From assembly GCA_039920165.1 (NCBI GenBank), contig JBDSEG010000371.1, positions 1 through 27,439 of the forward strand: a stretch of 27,439 nt of DNA, read 5' to 3'. Each line of letters opens with the position of its first letter. Within the stretch, counting starts at the first letter, position 1. Below the pieces are notes generated by a model. It was not told the origin of the DNA. It did not search any database and saw only the letters and a list, made by a program, of their open reading frames with translations. The position numbers and the translations under genes are program-made. The DNA comes from JBDSEG01 sp039920165 (GTDB lineage Bacteria > Pseudomonadota > Gammaproteobacteria > Burkholderiales > Burkholderiaceae_C). Shown in pieces: positions 23,586 to 27,439 of the stretch.

Positions 23586-25408
23586 TCCTCTGCCTTAAGT
23601 TTTGATTCCGGACGGACCAGCCGGATCTGCTTCAGCAGCGTGATCGTGTCGGCGGGCGGAGGCACGCCGCGCGCTTGCCACAGCGCCAGCAGGCGCGCCC
23701 AGATCCGGCCGACCGCGAGATCGACGCCATCGCACGCGTCGGCCACGTTGTCGAAGTAGGCGAAGTGATCGCAATGCACCGACAGGGCGATCTCGGGCGT
23801 GACGCGCGTCGCCAGGCTCGATCGCTGTTCGACGACGAGGTCGTGTTCGTCGTCGCCACCGAGCTTGCGCGTAACGAAGGCGAAGGCGGCACGTCGCGGC
23901 ACCGCCCCCATTGCCTGGCCTTTCAGCGAGCCGCCCACCGCGAGCACCGGCACGCGGCGCCGGCCGTCGGCCCCTCGCTGCGTCGCCTCGAGCGCATACA
24001 GCCGGTGCAGGTACGCGGTCTCGCGCGACTCGGTCGTGCGCTCGGCGGGGCTCAGGTTTTCGATGCCTTCGGCCGTGCGTTCGAGGTAGGCGAGCACGCT
24101 GGACAGGCTCGCCAGCTTGCGCGTCGACGCGAAGCCGAGCAGGTAGGTCGCGAGGTCGCGCGCCGACGTCGTCTCGGCGAGAGCGGCACCGTCGTGCGGC
24201 GTGCCGAAGGTGATCACGTCGCTGACCAGCCCGGCCCAGTCGCGGTTCGGCGTCGACAGCTCGATCAGCCGCGCCACCGCAGCGCGCGCAACGAGGCCGC
24301 CGCGCGAGTGGCAGACGAAGATGAGCCGCGGGCCGTCGAGAGCGAAGGTATGCGTGATACGTTCCGCCAGTTCGTGCGCGTTCTGTTCGATTCCGGTCAG
24401 GCTGTTGTGCGGGTAGCCGACGAAGCCCACCGCCGTCCCGATGAACTGCTGCACGTCGACACCGCTGGCGGTTGGAAGGTACACACCGGCCTGCCCGTTC
24501 GCGGCGGCAAGGTCGGCGGCGATGTGCTCCAGATGGGTATCGCGTCGGCGCTCCGGCTGCCCGGTCAGGCGCGCGGCGATACCGCCCGCCTTCAGCGCGC
24601 CAAGGTTGGTGGTTTGCAGGCGGCTGATCAGGCCGTCGAAGGTGCCGAGGTCGGTGCCGAACAGGCCGTGCACAAACACCAGCACCACATCACGCCCCTG
24701 CAAGGCGGTGCGCTCGACCGGCAGCAGATCGTCCAGCCGGGCGAAGGCCGGATGTCGGCTTGCCGCCTGGCCGCGCTGGCGGGCGCTCTCTACAAGCCCC
24801 GACGGCCCGCGTGCGGCCGCCTCGGGCGAAACGCGCGAGACGATAGCGATCCAGCGCGCCGCCTTGATCGCCGTCTTGAAGACGAAAGACGCGATCACCG
24901 ACCCAGGCCATACGGCAAGCCGCGCCTGAGCGTTGCGGAAGCGGATCGCGATCGCTTGATCGTTTCGCTCGCCGGGCGCGGCGACGCCGAGCAGCAGGCG
25001 CAGCGGCGCGTCGCCTGCGCCCTGCTCGTCGGCCGGCGCAGGGTTTGCATCGGGCCAGGCCCCATGCAGGGCCTCCAGGGTGACCAGCAGGCCGTCAAGC
25101 GCGTGGCCGACGCCCTTGCTCGCGATTGCCGCTAGCAGCGCGCCGGCGCGGTCGAATCCCGGCGGCGGCGGCACCGCCCAGCCCTCGGCCTCGGCGACAA
25201 CGAGCCGGCCGTAGAGCGCGCGCAGCAGCCGCGCCTCGCGCGGCTCGCTCGTCTGCGGCAACTCGAACGGCGTGGTCTGCAGCACCGTCACGACCAGGTC
25301 GGCAAGGCGGAGCAGGTCGACCCGGTCGTCGGCACTCACCATCAGCCCACCGCGCGCGGCCGCGCCGACCTCGTCGCGCCCGCGTCCTGCAGCGAAGATC
25401 CGAATCAT
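23582..25408 (-). CDS. Large alpha/beta hydrolase (lipase-like) within the carboxylase operon
   Basis: Protein of 608 residues. The C-terminal half (about 238-560) is an alpha/beta-hydrolase: oxyanion region VFVHGLFG (245-251), nucleophile elbow CHSRGG with S368, a likely acid D523 (DEHDLVV), and H548 in CDHFAYF. The elbow begins with Cys-His instead of the usual Gly-x-Ser. TFGTPHDG after the nucleophile is typical of triacylglycerol-lipase/PGAP1-like folds. The N-terminal about 235 residues have no fold I recognise; there is no signal peptide, so it is probably cytoplasmic. The ATG at 25406-25408 has AAAGG 5 nt upstream; M23 is an alternative. It sits 30 nt after pccB and overlaps pccA by 4 nt. 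A thioesterase/esterase role on acyl-CoA or polyester is possible but not shown. Confidence 0.85.
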   Translation of the reverse strand: MIRIFAAGRGRDEVGAAARGGLMVSADDRVDLLRLADLVVTVLQTTPFELPQTSEPREARLLRALYGRLVVAEAEGWAVPPPPGFDRAGALLAAIASKGVGHALDGLLVTLEALHGAWPDANPAPADEQGAGDAPLRLLLGVAAPGERNDQAIAIRFRNAQARLAVWPGSVIASFVFKTAIKAARWIAIVSRVSPEAAARGPSGLVESARQRGQAASRHPAFARLDDLLPVERTALQGRDVVLVFVHGLFGTDLGTFDGLISRLQTTNLGALKAGGIAARLTGQPERRRDTHLEHIAADLAAANGQAGVYLPTASGVDVQQFIGTAVGFVGYPHNSLTGIEQNAHELAERITHTFALDGPRLIFVCHSRGGLVARAAVARLIELSTPNRDWAGLVSDVITFGTPHDGAALAETTSARDLATYLLGFASTRKLASLSSVLAYLERTAEGIENLSPAERTTESRETAYLHRLYALEATQRGADGRRRVPVLAVGGSLKGQAMGAVPRRAAFAFVTRKLGGDDEHDLVVEQRSSLATRVTPEIALSVHCDHFAYFDNVADACDGVDLAVGRIWARLLALWQARGVPPPADTITLLKQIRLVRPESKLKAEE

Positions 25409-25438
25409 GGGGTCACCTTTCTTCGACGCGCGTTTCGC

Positions 25439-26971
<1,533 letters not shown>

Positions 26972-26989
26972 GATGGTGGGGCCGGTAGG

Positions 26990-27439
26990 TCAGGTCGTTG
27001 GCGATTCGAACAGATCGAGCAGTGCGCGCGCCGCCGCCGACGGCGCGATGCGCGACTCGCTCACGTCGCGCGAAGCAGAGGCCAGCGCAGCGCGCACGGC
27101 TGGATGGTGGCGGAAGTCGGCGAGCAACCGGGCCTGCACGATCTCCCACATCCATGCGAGCGACTGCCGGCGCCGGCGCGCGGCGAACTCGCCGCTGTCG
27201 CGCTGCTCCTGCATCACGCGCAGCACGGCGTCCCAGAAATCGGCGATGCCTTCGTCGCGCAGCGCGCTCGCCAGCAGCACCGTCGGGTGACGGGTCGAGC
27301 CGTTCATCTGCGCCTGAGCGCACATCGCCGCGTCGGGATCGAGGTCGGCCTTGTTGACGACGATCAGGTCCGCCAGCTCCATGACGCCCTTCTTCATCGC
27401 CTGCAGGTCGTCGCCTGCATTGGGCAGTTGCAGCAGCAC
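26990..27439 (-). CDS. meaB: Methylmalonyl-CoA mutase-associated GTPase MeaB (C-terminal part, runs off right edge)
   Basis: The C-terminal 149 residues of a MeaB/ArgK-family G3E P-loop GTPase; the nucleotide-binding P-loop lies outside the window. Visible: the segment LQLPNAGDDLQAMKKGVMELAD, then the base-specificity motif NKAD (G4), and the long C-terminal dimerisation helices (RRRRQSLAWMWEIVQARLL). MeaB protects and loads the adenosylcobalamin-dependent methylmalonyl-CoA mutase. It is followed 18 nt later by pccB. The frame is open to the window end with a Val codon there, so the visible first codon is internal, not a start. Its presence implies that a mutase gene lies just beyond 27439. 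Confidence 0.94.
   Translation of the reverse strand: MLLQLPNAGDDLQAMKKGVMELADLIVVNKADLDPDAAMCAQAQMNGSTRHPTVLLASALRDEGIADFWDAVLRVMQEQRDSGEFAARRRRQSLAWMWEIVQARLLADFRHHPAVRAALASASRDVSESRIAPSAAARALLDLFESPTT

Overview
The window is a GC-rich (about two thirds G+C), densely coded chromosomal stretch. Gene content and order point to a betaproteobacterium of the Burkholderiales type. The main indicators are a liv-type ABC cassette beside acyl-CoA genes, a yciB-bolA-parvulin run, a ybbA/tesA divergent pair, and a meaB-pccB-pccA carboxylase cluster. This is inferred from gene arrangement only; there is no rRNA, tRNA, insertion sequence, phage gene or CRISPR array. Most genes lie on the minus strand, and many overlap by 4 bases (ATGA or GTGA), which indicates tight operons.

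Region A (1-13388, all minus strand) is a fatty-acyl/carboxylate catabolic block with its own uptake system. In transcription order it runs: AMP-dependent acyl-CoA ligase, a branched-chain-amino-acid-type periplasmic binding protein, LivH, LivM, LivG, LivF, a bifunctional enoyl-CoA hydratase/3-hydroxyacyl-CoA dehydrogenase, a membrane-anchored M20 peptidase, a thiolase, an HLD-I-like haloalkane dehalogenase, and an acyl-CoA dehydrogenase cut by the window edge. Together they could import an organic acid or acyl-amino compound, activate it with CoA and take it through beta-oxidation to acetyl-CoA. The true substrate is unknown.

Region B (13539-16843) is housekeeping. On the plus strand are YciB (overlapping or close to BolA) and a secreted parvulin isomerase with a likely terminator. 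A lone YbbA-type ABC ATPase then starts 2 bp from the divergent GDSL esterase TesA.

Region C (16853-19222, minus) is one large secreted FecR-like/DUF6600-type protein. It has a 16-residue tandem repeat and a long Gln/Ala-rich, then Arg/Gly-rich, tail.

Region D (19333-27439, all minus) holds, in transcription order, MeaB (partial), propionyl-CoA carboxylase beta, a large alpha/beta hydrolase of unknown role, the biotin-carrying carboxylase alpha subunit, an unrecognised 390-residue protein, a VOC-fold (methylmalonyl-CoA-epimerase-like) protein and a peptide deformylase. MeaB, PccB, PccA and possibly the VOC protein fit a propionyl-CoA to methylmalonyl-CoA to succinyl-CoA route; the mutase would be expected just past the right edge.

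No clearly new defence or mobile system is visible. The items most worth a second look are the hydrolase inserted between the two carboxylase subunits, the unrecognised 390-residue protein, the dehalogenase and PM20D1-like peptidase inside a beta-oxidation block, the Lys-to-Arg change in the Walker A motif of LivF, and the repeat-rich DUF6600 protein.
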